A stretch of DNA of 17,954 nucleotides, taken from the NCBI GenBank assembly GCA_964620045.1, contig CAZUJL010000045.1:1-17954 (forward strand), read 5' to 3'. Positions 1 through 7,106 of this stretch are shown in pieces (position 1 is the first letter of the stretch; each line of letters begins with the position of its first letter). The stretch comes from VFKU01 sp964620045. Lineage in GTDB: Bacteria; Hydrogenedentota; Hydrogenedentia; Hydrogenedentales; GCA-2746185. The notes beneath the pieces are model-generated. The model was given only the letters and a program-made list of their open reading frames with translations, had not been told where the DNA came from and searched no databases. The translations under genes were made by a program, and so were the position numbers.

Positions 1-1
1 G

Positions 2-217
2 ATGGGCGCCGTCACCACCGACTTGTTTGAAGACAACACGGACAAGTGGAGCGGCGAGCACGCCTCATCCGATCGTGCGCGCCTGCCGGGCATTTTCTTC
101 TGCAACCACAAGGTCGAAGCGACCGATCCGAACATCATGGACCTGGGCTGCATCGCGCTCGGCTATCTCGGCGCATCCATCCCGGCCGATTACGAAGGCC
201 GCAACCTGCTCGGCTAA
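2..217 (+). CDS. Alkaline phosphatase superfamily protein, C-terminal fragment
   Basis: This is the 3' end of a gene that begins before the window; the reading frame is open from base 2 to the TAA at 215-217, and the ATG at base 2 need not be the start. The 71 visible residues contain a WSGEH segment followed by S-D and a PGIFF stretch, then a conserved-looking end (MDLGCIALGYLG and a GRNLLG terminus). This matches the C-terminal metal-binding end of type I phosphodiesterase / phosphoglycerate-mutase-like members of the alkaline phosphatase superfamily, where the His of a W-S-G-D/E-H motif is a metal ligand. The substrate cannot be inferred from this fragment. A strong intrinsic terminator follows about 20 bases later. 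The family call is fairly secure, the function is not. Confidence 0.65.
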   Translation: MGAVTTDLFEDNTDKWSGEHASSDRARLPGIFFCNHKVEATDPNIMDLGCIALGYLGASIPADYEGRNLLG

Positions 218-236
218 AGTCCCACTAAAATCGAAC

Positions 237-272
237 CGGCTGCATGGACAAGCAATCCATGCAGCCGTTTTT
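237..272 (+). terminator. Rho-independent terminator after the phosphatase-like gene
   Basis: A perfect 12-bp stem (237-248 pairing with 256-267) with a 7-base loop CAAGCAA is followed directly by TTTTT (268-272). It lies 20 bases after the TAA at 217. It is a textbook intrinsic terminator for the plus strand. Read from the other side, the stem is followed by a weaker T-rich stretch (GTTCGATTTTAG), so it may also help stop transcription of the convergent acyl-CoA dehydrogenase gene. Confidence 0.9.
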
Positions 273-279
273 AATGTAG

Positions 280-298
280 AAGCGGCGTCTCGCCGCTT
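280..298. repeat. Short GC-rich palindrome (AAGCGGCG / CGCCGCTT)
   Basis: An 8-bp perfect stem (280-287 with 291-298) with a TCT loop lies between two convergent genes, 8 bases from the stop of the minus-strand gene. No T-run follows it on either strand, so it is a poor terminator by itself. It resembles the compact palindromes at 6789-6950 in style and may belong to the same dispersed repeat class. Confidence 0.5.
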
Positions 299-305
299 AA
301 TAAAC

Positions 306-1439
306 TCACTCCACCGGTTCCAACCCCAGCGCCACACGCCCCGTAAATTCCTGCTGCCGCTTCTCCGGCAAGGGATGGAATTCGCCCGCCTGAATATCGC
401 GCAGGATGCGCTCCAGCTCGTGCGAACGGTGCATACCGCGCGCGCCCACGATTTCGAAGGCCTTGTTCACCGTGCGCACCGCCGCATGTGTCGCTAGTGT
501 CTTGCGCACGAGTACATTGCTCGCCTGCTGCGCGTCCGGCGTGAATGCGTATTCGTTGGTCAGCCCGATCATGCTGCTCAACGCGATATCGGCCGTCGCG
601 CGCTCGTTTTCCAACTCGCCCAATTGCAGCGCCAGAATCGCGGACTGCGGACGTTTGCGCGCTTCGGCGACGGCAATCTGCGCGGCGCGATCCGCCAAGC
701 CCACATACACCGACGTCACCAACGGCATCGCGACCGTGAGCACCACGCCGTAGAACGGGTGAAACTTCCCACGCGGCCGGCGCAACGAGATCGACGTCTC
801 GGGCACAAACACATGCTCCAGCGTGACGGTGTTCGATCCCGTGCCGCGCATGCCCATCATCTGCCAGTCGTTGCCGATGCGCACGCCGCGCGCGGACAGC
901 GGAATGGGGAAGTGGAACACCTGCCAGCCGTGCTGCGGATCTTCATACGGCCCGCTCGTCATCAGCAGATCGCCCGCCGGGCATCCGCTCGCGAAGGCCT
1001 TGGTGCCGCTATACGCGAAGCCGCCGTCCACTTTTTCGATGCTGCCGTTCGATTCCAGCCAATCGCGCGCGCCGGTGCTCACCAGCACGAGCTGTTCCGC
1101 GGAAATTTTCTGCAGCAGCGGACCCGCTTCGTTCTTGGTTTTGTATTTCCACACATTCGCGGCGACCAAGTGCTGGTGCATCGAAACCGCCAGCGCCGTT
1201 GATCCGCAATAGCCCGCCAGCGCGCGCAACGCGGCGCACACTTCGGCGTAGGCGGCCCCGCCGCCGCCCAACTCGGCCGGAATCAGCGCGGAGAAGAACT
1301 GGCGTTCCTTGAGCGCCGCGTAGTTTTCCGCCACAAAGCGGTCGTGCGCGTCGGCCTCGGCCGCGCGTGCGCCAAATTGGGGCCCCAGTTCGTGAACAGT
1401 GGCAACAGGATTCGTGGACTTCATCGTCAGTGTACTCAT
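306..1439 (-). CDS. Acyl-CoA dehydrogenase family flavoprotein
   Basis: The 377-residue protein has the acyl-CoA dehydrogenase fold pattern: a helical N-terminal domain with the L-I-P-x-E-L-G-G-G motif near residues 53-61, a middle beta domain (G-T-K-x-F-A-S-G and the M-G-M-R-G-T-G-S-N segment that contacts flavin and substrate), and a C-terminal four-helix bundle ending in G-A-R-G-M and L-E-R-I-L-R-D-I-Q-A-G. The last segment resembles the DszC/SfnB/HpaH-like branch, whose members include flavin-dependent monooxygenases, so a true dehydrogenase reaction is not certain; I do not see the usual catalytic Glu context. The ATG at 1439-1437 is preceded by AGAGG at good spacing. It is divergent from an HxlR-type regulator, which suggests inducible expression, perhaps for an acyl-CoA or aromatic/sulfur compound. 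The substrate is unknown. Confidence 0.8.
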   Translation of the reverse strand: MSTLTMKSTNPVATVHELGPQFGARAAEADAHDRFVAENYAALKERQFFSALIPAELGGGGAAYAEVCAALRALAGYCGSTALAVSMHQHLVAANVWKYKTKNEAGPLLQKISAEQLVLVSTGARDWLESNGSIEKVDGGFAYSGTKAFASGCPAGDLLMTSGPYEDPQHGWQVFHFPIPLSARGVRIGNDWQMMGMRGTGSNTVTLEHVFVPETSISLRRPRGKFHPFYGVVLTVAMPLVTSVYVGLADRAAQIAVAEARKRPQSAILALQLGELENERATADIALSSMIGLTNEYAFTPDAQQASNVLVRKTLATHAAVRTVNKAFEIVGARGMHRSHELERILRDIQAGEFHPLPEKRQQEFTGRVALGLEPVE

Positions 1440-1472
1440 CGTCGTTTACCTCTTGTTTCTTGACCTGTTCGA

Positions 1473-1501
1473 AGGATACGACGGGATCTCCGAACCATCA
1501 A
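1473..1501 (-). promoter_or_regulatory. Candidate promoter for the acyl-CoA dehydrogenase gene
   Basis: On the minus strand TTGATG (1501-1496) and TATCCT (1478-1473) are separated by exactly 17 bases, each matching 4 of 6 positions of the sigma70 consensus. The -10 box lies 33 bases upstream of the start codon. The -35 box overlaps the end of the palindrome at 1500-1518, as expected for a repressed promoter. This is inferred from sequence only. Confidence 0.4.
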
Positions 1502-1518
1502 CTACAATATCTGTAGTT
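1500..1518. promoter_or_regulatory. Palindromic operator candidate between the divergent genes
   Basis: A perfect 7-bp inverted repeat, AACTACA and TGTAGTT, is separated by ATATC. It sits midway between the start codons at 1439 and 1552 and touches the putative -35 box of the minus-strand promoter. Its size and position fit the dimeric winged-helix site of an HxlR-family protein such as the neighbouring one, which would then control itself and the flavoprotein gene. Confidence 0.55.
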
Positions 1519-1551
1519 TACGCGGGATGGAAACCGGAGTACTCTGACGCC

Positions 1552-2250
1552 ATGCCAAAGACCAAAGGATATGGGCAGTTTTGCCCCGTCGCGAAAGCGG
1601 CCGAAATCGTGGCCGAACGCTGGACCTTTCTCGTGGTCCGCGAATTACTCCTCGGCAGCCGCCGGTTCAACGACCTGCAGCGCGGCGTGCCCCTGATGTC
1701 GCCGTCGCTGCTCTCGCAGCGGCTCAAGGAAATGCAGCGCGCGGGCATCGTGCGCAAGGTCGCGGGCGACGGCCCCAAAAACGTGCAGTACGAACTCACC
1801 GATGCCGGCATGCAGTTGAAACCTATCGTGGAAGGCCTCGGCGTGTGGGGCCTGCGCTGGGCGCACGATCGCATCACGCGCGAAGACCTCGATCCCGGCT
1901 TGCTCATGTGGGACATGCGCCGCGGCATCGCCGCAGAACACCTGCCCGCGGGCCGATCCGTGATCGAGTTCGACTACGGCGCGCGTGAAAAGAAGAAGCG
2001 TACCTGGTGGCTTGTGGTGACCGACGGCGACGTGGACCTGTGCCTGGTCTACCCCGGCTACGAGGCCGACCTGACCGTATCCTCTGATCTGCGCACGATG
2101 ACCGACGTCTGGCTGCGGCGTATGGGGGTTCAAGACGCCCTGCGTTCCGGCGCTATCCAACTGGAGGGCAGGAGGGACCTCATCCGCAGCTTCCCGAAAT
2201 GGCTTGGCCAAAGTTCAATCGTGGCCGCGGAAGCCCAGGCCACCATGTAA
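1552..2250 (+). CDS. HxlR-family winged-helix regulator with C-terminal extension
   Basis: This is a 232-residue predicted regulator. Residues 1-110 form an HxlR-type winged helix: the Cys of F-C-P-V-A-K-A near residue 10, the W-T-F-L-V-V-R-E-L-L-L-G segment, R-F-N-D-L-Q-R-G, the recognition-helix region S-P-S-L-L-S-Q-R-L-K, and the wing leading to Y-E-L-T-D-A-G. In this family that N-terminal Cys can be a redox or electrophile sensor. Ordinary HxlR proteins are 100-130 residues; here about 120 further residues follow, with a strand-rich region and the end D-L-I-R-S-F-P-K-W-L that recalls SCP2-like lipid-binding domains. The frame is open upstream to 1399, but that would overlap the divergent gene; ATG 1552 begins the conserved domain, with a weak GGAG upstream. 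Confidence 0.8.
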   Translation: MPKTKGYGQFCPVAKAAEIVAERWTFLVVRELLLGSRRFNDLQRGVPLMSPSLLSQRLKEMQRAGIVRKVAGDGPKNVQYELTDAGMQLKPIVEGLGVWGLRWAHDRITREDLDPGLLMWDMRRGIAAEHLPAGRSVIEFDYGAREKKKRTWWLVVTDGDVDLCLVYPGYEADLTVSSDLRTMTDVWLRRMGVQDALRSGAIQLEGRRDLIRSFPKWLGQSSIVAAEAQATM

Positions 2251-2500
2251 GGGTTATATTAATAGCAAGGGTTTCGTTCTGTTTTGGAACGATACCCAAT
2301 AGGGCTCTTTACAGCATTCGGTATAAAAGCCTGCCGTACAACAAGTTACGATAACTTCCGGTTTCCTTTGCGGAATTTCTGGTAATCGTGTAAGGTTTCG
2401 GCAGTGCTACGGACCGGGTGCGGTGGGGCGGTCCAAGGGCGAGGTTTTGCCCTCTTTCACAGCCAATTTGGCACTAATTCCTGCCACGCAGGGGGTATTG
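2251..2500. other. Intergenic leader before topA with small dyads
   Basis: These 250 bases are less G+C-rich than the flanks and show no convincing gene. An imperfect hairpin (2269-2279 with 2287-2297, one mismatch, 7-base loop) follows the regulator's stop but lacks a T-run. A dyad AAGTTA-CGA-TAACTT spans 2343-2357. A TATAAA lies at 2322-2327 without a good -35 box. A 5-bp stem (2436-2440 with 2449-2453) precedes the topA ribosome binding site. The topA promoter must be somewhere here, but I cannot place it with confidence. Confidence 0.4.
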
Positions 2501-5212
2501 TTGAAACTTGTCATCGTCGAGTCGCCGGCCAAAGCCAAGACCATCGGCCGGTTTCTCGGAAAAGGATATAAGGTCGCGGCCAGCTTCGGTCACGTACGCG
2601 ACTTGCCCAGTTCCGCCGAGGAAATCCCGGAGGAGTTCAAGGGCAAGGAATGGTCGCGCATGGCCGTCGATGTGGACCGCGGCTTCACGCCGATTTACGT
2701 CGTCCCGCCCTCCAGCCGCAAGCACATCGCCGAGCTGAAAAAGCTCATCAAGGACGCGGACGAAGTCGTCCTCGCGACCGATGAAGACCGCGAAGGCGAG
2801 TCTATTTCCTGGCATTTGCTCGAAGTGCTCAAGCCCAAAGTTCCCGTGAAGCGCATCGCGTTCCACGAAATCACGCAGGAAGCGATCAAGGAAGCGCTCG
2901 CCAGCCCGCGCGATCTGAATCAGGAACTCGTGAAGGCGCAGGAGTCGCGCCGCGTGCTCGATCGCCTGTTCGGCTATTCGCTGTCGCCCGTGCTCTGGAA
3001 AAAGGTGCGCCCGAAGCTCAGCGCGGGTCGCGTGCAAAGTGTCGCCGTGCGCCTCGTCGTCGAGCGCGAAGAAGAACGCCGCCGTTTCAAGCGGGCTGAG
3101 TACTTCAGCATCGAAGCGCATCTGACCGGTGGCGGCAAAGAGTTTGATGCCTCGCTGGTGTCGTACGACGACAAGCGCATCGTTGAAGGTAAAGACTTCG
3201 ATCCCGAAACGGGTCAGCTCATCCACGAAGGCAAGAAGGCCCAGGAAGTTGTTTGGCTCGACAAGGCCAAGGCCGAGCAGGTCGCGAAAGCCTTGCACGC
3301 AGGCCTGCCGTGGACCGTATCGCTGGTCGAACAGAAAGAAACGAAGCAGCGCCCCTATCCGCCGTTCATGACGTCGACCCTGCAGCAGGCGGCCAGTGCC
3401 ATTCTCGGCTTCTCGCCGCGCAAGACGATGCAGGTCGCGCAAAAGCTGTACGAAGGCGTGGACTTCGGCAGTGGTGAGCGCGAAGGCGTGATCACCTACA
3501 TGCGTACCGACTCGCTCACGCTGAGCAGCAAGGCGCTCGCCGAGGCCGAGAAAGTCATTAAGTCGAAATACGGCGAGAAGTATCACGACGGCGAGCGCGT
3601 CTATTCGAACAAATCCAAGAACGCGCAGGAAGCGCACGAAGCGATTCGCCCGACCCTGCTCTCGCGCACGCCGGAGAGCCTGAAGAGTGAGCTCGCCGAA
3701 GATGAACTCGCGTTGTACCGCATCATCTGGAACCGCACGATTGCGTCGCAGATGACGGACGCGCAGCTCCTGAAGACGCGCGTCGAATTCGACGCCACGG
3801 CTGACGGCAAGAAGGCCGTGCTGCGCGCGAATGGTTCCGTGGTCGTGTTTCCGGGCTATCTCCGCGTGGCCGACGTGTCGCAGAACGACACTGAGCTGCC
3901 GCCCGTGAAGGAAGGCCAGAAAATCGGCAAGGGCCAGGCGATTGACGTCGCCGGCATCGAAGCCGAATCGCACACGACCGAGCCGCCGGCCCGCTACACG
4001 GAAGCCTCCCTCATCAAGCGCCTCGAAGAAGAAGGCATTGGCCGCCCGTCGACCTACGCGCCGACGATCTCGACCATCGAAGCGCGCGGTTATGTCGATC
4101 GCCGCGGCAAGGCACTGGTGCCCACATTCCTCGCGGTCGCCGTGGTGCAGTTGCTTCGCGATCACTTCCCGGAATACGTCGACATCGGCTTCACGGCGCG
4201 CATGGAAGATGCGCTCGACGACATCTCCAACGGCGAGCAAGATTCGCTCGCGTTCCTCAAAGAGTTTTACCGTGGCGGCAAGGACAATAAGTTCGGCCAC
4301 GGCCTCGAACCGCAAATCGCCAAGGAACTCCCGAAGATCGAGTTCCCCGCCATCCCGCTGGGCAATGATCCCGGTTCAAAGAAACCGATCGTCGTGCGCA
4401 TCGGCCGCAACGCGCCGTACCTTCAGCGCGGCGAAGGGGGAGAGGGCAACACCGCGCCCGTGCCCGCGGACATAACCTTTGAAGACCTCAACGTCGATCG
4501 CGCTGTGGAGCTATTCGAACAGCGCGCGCGCGGCGACGAACCGATCGGCAAGCATCCCGAAACCGGCGAAGCGATCTACGTGTTGCTCGGTCCGTACGGT
4601 CCGTATGTGCAGCTCGGTGAGCAGACCGAGGACAAGAAAAAGAAGCCCAAGCGCGCGAGTCTGCCCAAGGGTCTCAACCCAGCCCAGGTCGACATCCCGA
4701 CCGCGCTGAAATTGCTCTCGATCCCGCGCGACCTCGGCACGCATCCGGACAACGGCGCGTCGATCATCGCCACCGTCGGCCGCTTCGGGCCGTACATCAA
4801 GTGCGGTGACGACAGCCGCAGCATCCGCAAGGACGACGACGTCTACACGATCACGCGCGAGCGCGCGCTTGAGATGCTCGCCCAGCCGAAGGCCGCCGGC
4901 CGTGGCGCGAAGAAGGTAATCCACACGCTCACTGACGCCGACGGCAAGTCGATTCAGATTGTCGAGGGCAAGTGGGGGCCATACCTCACCGACGGCGAAA
5001 AGAACGCGCGCATGCCGCAGGGTGTTGAGCCCATGGCGCTCACGCTTGAGCAGGCCAAGGCCGCGATCGCCGAGGCGCCGCCCGCGAAGGGCGCAAAGAA
5101 GAAGCCCGCCGCGCGCAAGAAGGCGCCCGCAAAGCCCAAGGCCCCGAAGAAGGCGAAGGCCTCCGGTGCCGCGAAGCCGCGCGGAAGCAGCGCGTCCGCC
5201 CCAGCGAACTGA
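2501..5212 (+). CDS. topA: DNA topoisomerase I (type IA, omega protein)
   Basis: TopA relaxes negative supercoils by cutting one strand through a 5'-phosphotyrosine link. The start is TTG 2501: the protein then begins LKLVIVESPAKAKTIG, the usual TOPRIM opening, and GGGGG at 2491-2495 gives a ribosome binding site 5 bases upstream. A GTG at 2423 is in frame but would add 26 atypical residues. With the TTG as residue 1 the protein has 903 residues. The TOPRIM acidic motif D-E-D-R-E-G-E is at 94-100 and the catalytic Tyr in G-V-I-T-Y-M-R-T-D-S is Tyr333. The region after about residue 610 has Topo_C_Rpt-type repeats (G-P-Y-G-P-Y-V, G-R-F-G-P-Y-I, G-K-W-G-P-Y-L) rather than the Cys4 zinc fingers of enterobacterial TopA. 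The last 50 residues are a Lys/Ala/Pro-rich basic tail that likely binds DNA non-specifically. Confidence 0.97.
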   Translation: MKLVIVESPAKAKTIGRFLGKGYKVAASFGHVRDLPSSAEEIPEEFKGKEWSRMAVDVDRGFTPIYVVPPSSRKHIAELKKLIKDADEVVLATDEDREGESISWHLLEVLKPKVPVKRIAFHEITQEAIKEALASPRDLNQELVKAQESRRVLDRLFGYSLSPVLWKKVRPKLSAGRVQSVAVRLVVEREEERRRFKRAEYFSIEAHLTGGGKEFDASLVSYDDKRIVEGKDFDPETGQLIHEGKKAQEVVWLDKAKAEQVAKALHAGLPWTVSLVEQKETKQRPYPPFMTSTLQQAASAILGFSPRKTMQVAQKLYEGVDFGSGEREGVITYMRTDSLTLSSKALAEAEKVIKSKYGEKYHDGERVYSNKSKNAQEAHEAIRPTLLSRTPESLKSELAEDELALYRIIWNRTIASQMTDAQLLKTRVEFDATADGKKAVLRANGSVVVFPGYLRVADVSQNDTELPPVKEGQKIGKGQAIDVAGIEAESHTTEPPARYTEASLIKRLEEEGIGRPSTYAPTISTIEARGYVDRRGKALVPTFLAVAVVQLLRDHFPEYVDIGFTARMEDALDDISNGEQDSLAFLKEFYRGGKDNKFGHGLEPQIAKELPKIEFPAIPLGNDPGSKKPIVVRIGRNAPYLQRGEGGEGNTAPVPADITFEDLNVDRAVELFEQRARGDEPIGKHPETGEAIYVLLGPYGPYVQLGEQTEDKKKKPKRASLPKGLNPAQVDIPTALKLLSIPRDLGTHPDNGASIIATVGRFGPYIKCGDDSRSIRKDDDVYTITRERALEMLAQPKAAGRGAKKVIHTLTDADGKSIQIVEGKWGPYLTDGEKNARMPQGVEPMALTLEQAKAAIAEAPPAKGAKKKPAARKKAPAKPKAPKKAKASGAAKPRGSSASAPAN

Positions 5213-5364
5213 ATATTTCCATCGTCTAAGCATCGGCTCCCGGAAACCATTTCCGCTCTCACCGGGACATTCGTTATGATGGCGAGGTCTGTCCTGTTTC
5301 CCGCCCAGCGTACGCACGACGGCGCTGTCTACAACCTGAAACGCATTGAACAAGGGGCTATCGC
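5213..5364 (+). promoter_or_regulatory. Leader of the sulfurtransferase gene with a possible -10 box
   Basis: This 152-base gap separates topA from the next gene. TATGAT at 5275-5280 matches 5 of 6 positions of the -10 consensus, but the upstream -35 region (around 5251-5257) is poor. AAGGGG about 9 bases before the ATG at 5365 is a good ribosome binding site. No intrinsic terminator for topA is evident. Confidence 0.3.
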
Positions 5365-6249
<885 letters not shown>

Positions 6250-6256
6250 GACATTG

Positions 6257-6334
6257 AACAGAAGCTAACGAAGGAAACGAAGAGTAAAGAACAAAAAACG
6301 ATTCAGTTCTTTGTTCTCTTCGTTTCCTTCTGTT
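6257..6334. repeat. Long AT-rich inverted repeat with 9-base periodicity
   Basis: A perfect 15-bp stem (6270-6284 with 6316-6330) continues inward, after a small asymmetric bulge, as AAAGAAC / GTTCTTT (6286-6292 with 6306-6312). It can also pair in a shifted register as AACAGAAG / CTTCTGTT (6257-6264 with 6327-6334). The left arm is built of 9-base near-repeats GAAGCTAAC, GAAGGAAAC, GAAGAGTAA. The right arm ends just before the ribosome binding site of the SufE-like gene, so in a read-through transcript it would form a hairpin beside the start. It lacks the GC-rich stem and T-run of an intrinsic terminator. Confidence 0.7.
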
Positions 6335-6349
6335 TAAGGGTTTTAGATT

Positions 6350-6784
6350 GTGTCCGATATCCCCCCAAAGCTCGCCCGCATGCGCGACATGTTCAAAGGC
6401 ATGGATCGTTCGCGGCGCATCCAGATGCTGATCGACATCGGCGACACCTACAAAGAAGTCCCGCCCGAAGTCGCTACGCGTCCGTTTCCCGAGGATCACA
6501 AGGTGCCCGCGTGTGAGTCGCAGGCCTACGTGTGGGCCGTCGAACAGAACGGCGCGCTGAAATACTATTTCGCCGTCGAGAACCCGCAAGGCGTCTCCGC
6601 GAAGGCCACCGCGGCCATCATCGACCGCACCTGCTCCGGCGCGCCCATCGAACAAGTCGCCGCCATCCCGCCCGACATCATCTACGAGATCTTCGGCGAA
6701 GAACTCTCCATCGGCAAAAACCTCGGCCTCACCAACATGCTCGCCATGGCCCGCCACGAAGCCAAGAAACGCCTGGCAAGCTAG
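6350..6784 (+). CDS. sufE: SufE-like Fe-S cluster sulfur acceptor
   Basis: SufE-family proteins take persulfide sulfur from a cysteine desulfurase (SufS) and pass it to the SufBCD scaffold. The 144-residue length fits the family (about 140). The active Cys is Cys55 in V-P-A-C-E-S-Q-A-Y-V-W, corresponding to the usual V-x-G-C-x-S-Q-V-W; the Gly before the Cys is Ala here. The later G-x-P segment (G-A-P-I-E-Q-V), the G-E-E-L-S-I-G-K-N-L-G-L-T segment and N-M-L also match. The start is GTG 6350, supported by AAGGG at 6336-6340; no ATG gives the same N-terminus. No sufS or sufBCD is in the window, so the desulfurase partner is elsewhere or the neighbouring sulfurtransferase contributes sulfur. 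Confidence 0.92.
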   Translation: MSDIPPKLARMRDMFKGMDRSRRIQMLIDIGDTYKEVPPEVATRPFPEDHKVPACESQAYVWAVEQNGALKYYFAVENPQGVSAKATAAIIDRTCSGAPIEQVAAIPPDIIYEIFGEELSIGKNLGLTNMLAMARHEAKKRLAS

Positions 6785-7010
6785 GGAGGGTCGCGCTCCC
6801 GCGCGACCGCAGCGCTTCTTTGGAATGCGGGAGCTCGCTCCCGCTTTACCAAGCCCAGCTCGCTGGGCGGCGTCACTCCGAAATCATCGCCTCGGGTACG
6901 CGCCGCGCCGGAGCTTCGCGCCGACGCAAAGAGCGGCAGCAAGCTGCCGCAGTCCAAAGAACCCCTTCTTTTTATTCAGAAGTTTGCAGACGGCCGAAGC
7001 CTACCCTATT
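6785..7010. repeat. Cluster of compact GC-rich palindromes
   Basis: Four perfect hairpins lie in 165 bases: 6789-6796/6801-6808 (8 bp, loop TCCC), 6827-6833/6838-6844 (7 bp, loop CTCG), 6853-6858/6863-6868 (6 bp, loop CTCG) and 6933-6939/6944-6950 (7 bp, loop CAAG). The last three share the centre AGCTYGCT or its complement. The second and fourth are also flanked by TTCTTTGGA (6816-6824) and its complement TCCAAAGAA (6953-6961), so they are inverted copies of a related unit. None is followed by a T-run. This looks like dispersed palindromic repeat DNA, not a gene; the frame open through it is an upstream extension of the next gene. Confidence 0.7.
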
Positions 7011-7090
7011 GTCATCCCCGCGAAAGCGGGGACCTCTTTTCACACCCGCAGTACCGGTAGAGGAGAGGTCCCCGCTTTTGCGGGGATGAC
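7011..7090. repeat. Paired REP-like inverted element
   Basis: Two 26-base arms (7011-7036 and 7065-7090) are inverted copies with one mismatch, and one further base pair extends them inward. Each arm is itself a hairpin, CCCCGC-4-GCGGGG, with loops GAAA (a GNRA tetraloop) and TTTT. The 26-base middle contains the palindrome TACCGGTA at 7052-7059. The GTCAT-CCCCGC-GAAA-GCGGGG form is a repeat type known from many bacterial genomes; two in opposite orientation resemble a BIME or a MITE-like unit. It ends 16 bases before the next start codon. Confidence 0.8.
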
Positions 7091-7106
7091 AAATTGGAGG
7101 CGCCGC

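Noticed and set aside
1399..1551. 51-codon upstream extension of the HxlR regulator
   Set aside because: It would overlap the divergent gene's start and contain the operator; the conserved domain starts right after ATG 1552.
2423..2500. GTG start for topA at 2423
   Set aside because: The added 26 residues are atypical; TTG 2501 has a ribosome binding site 5 bases upstream and starts at the conserved N-terminus.
2474..4315. Long open frame (613 codons) on the minus strand opposite topA
   Set aside because: It lies wholly antisense to a clearly real topA, is His/Arg/Leu/Asp-rich without a domain pattern, and is a normal by-product of high-G+C codon use. Similar antisense frames opposite ileS (10210-11118, 11143-12117) and feoB (12812-14017) were rejected for the same reason.
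6789..6808. Intrinsic terminator for sufE
   Set aside because: The 8-bp hairpin lies just after the stop but has no T-run downstream, and it is one of several similar palindromes in the repeat cluster.
6785..7090. CRISPR array in the repeat-rich gap
   Set aside because: The repeats are palindromic, differ in sequence, vary in orientation and have no regular spacers; no cas genes are nearby.
6825..7106. 94-codon upstream extension of the metallo-hydrolase frame
   Set aside because: It runs through palindromic repeat DNA; a clear ribosome binding site and a signal peptide start at 7107.
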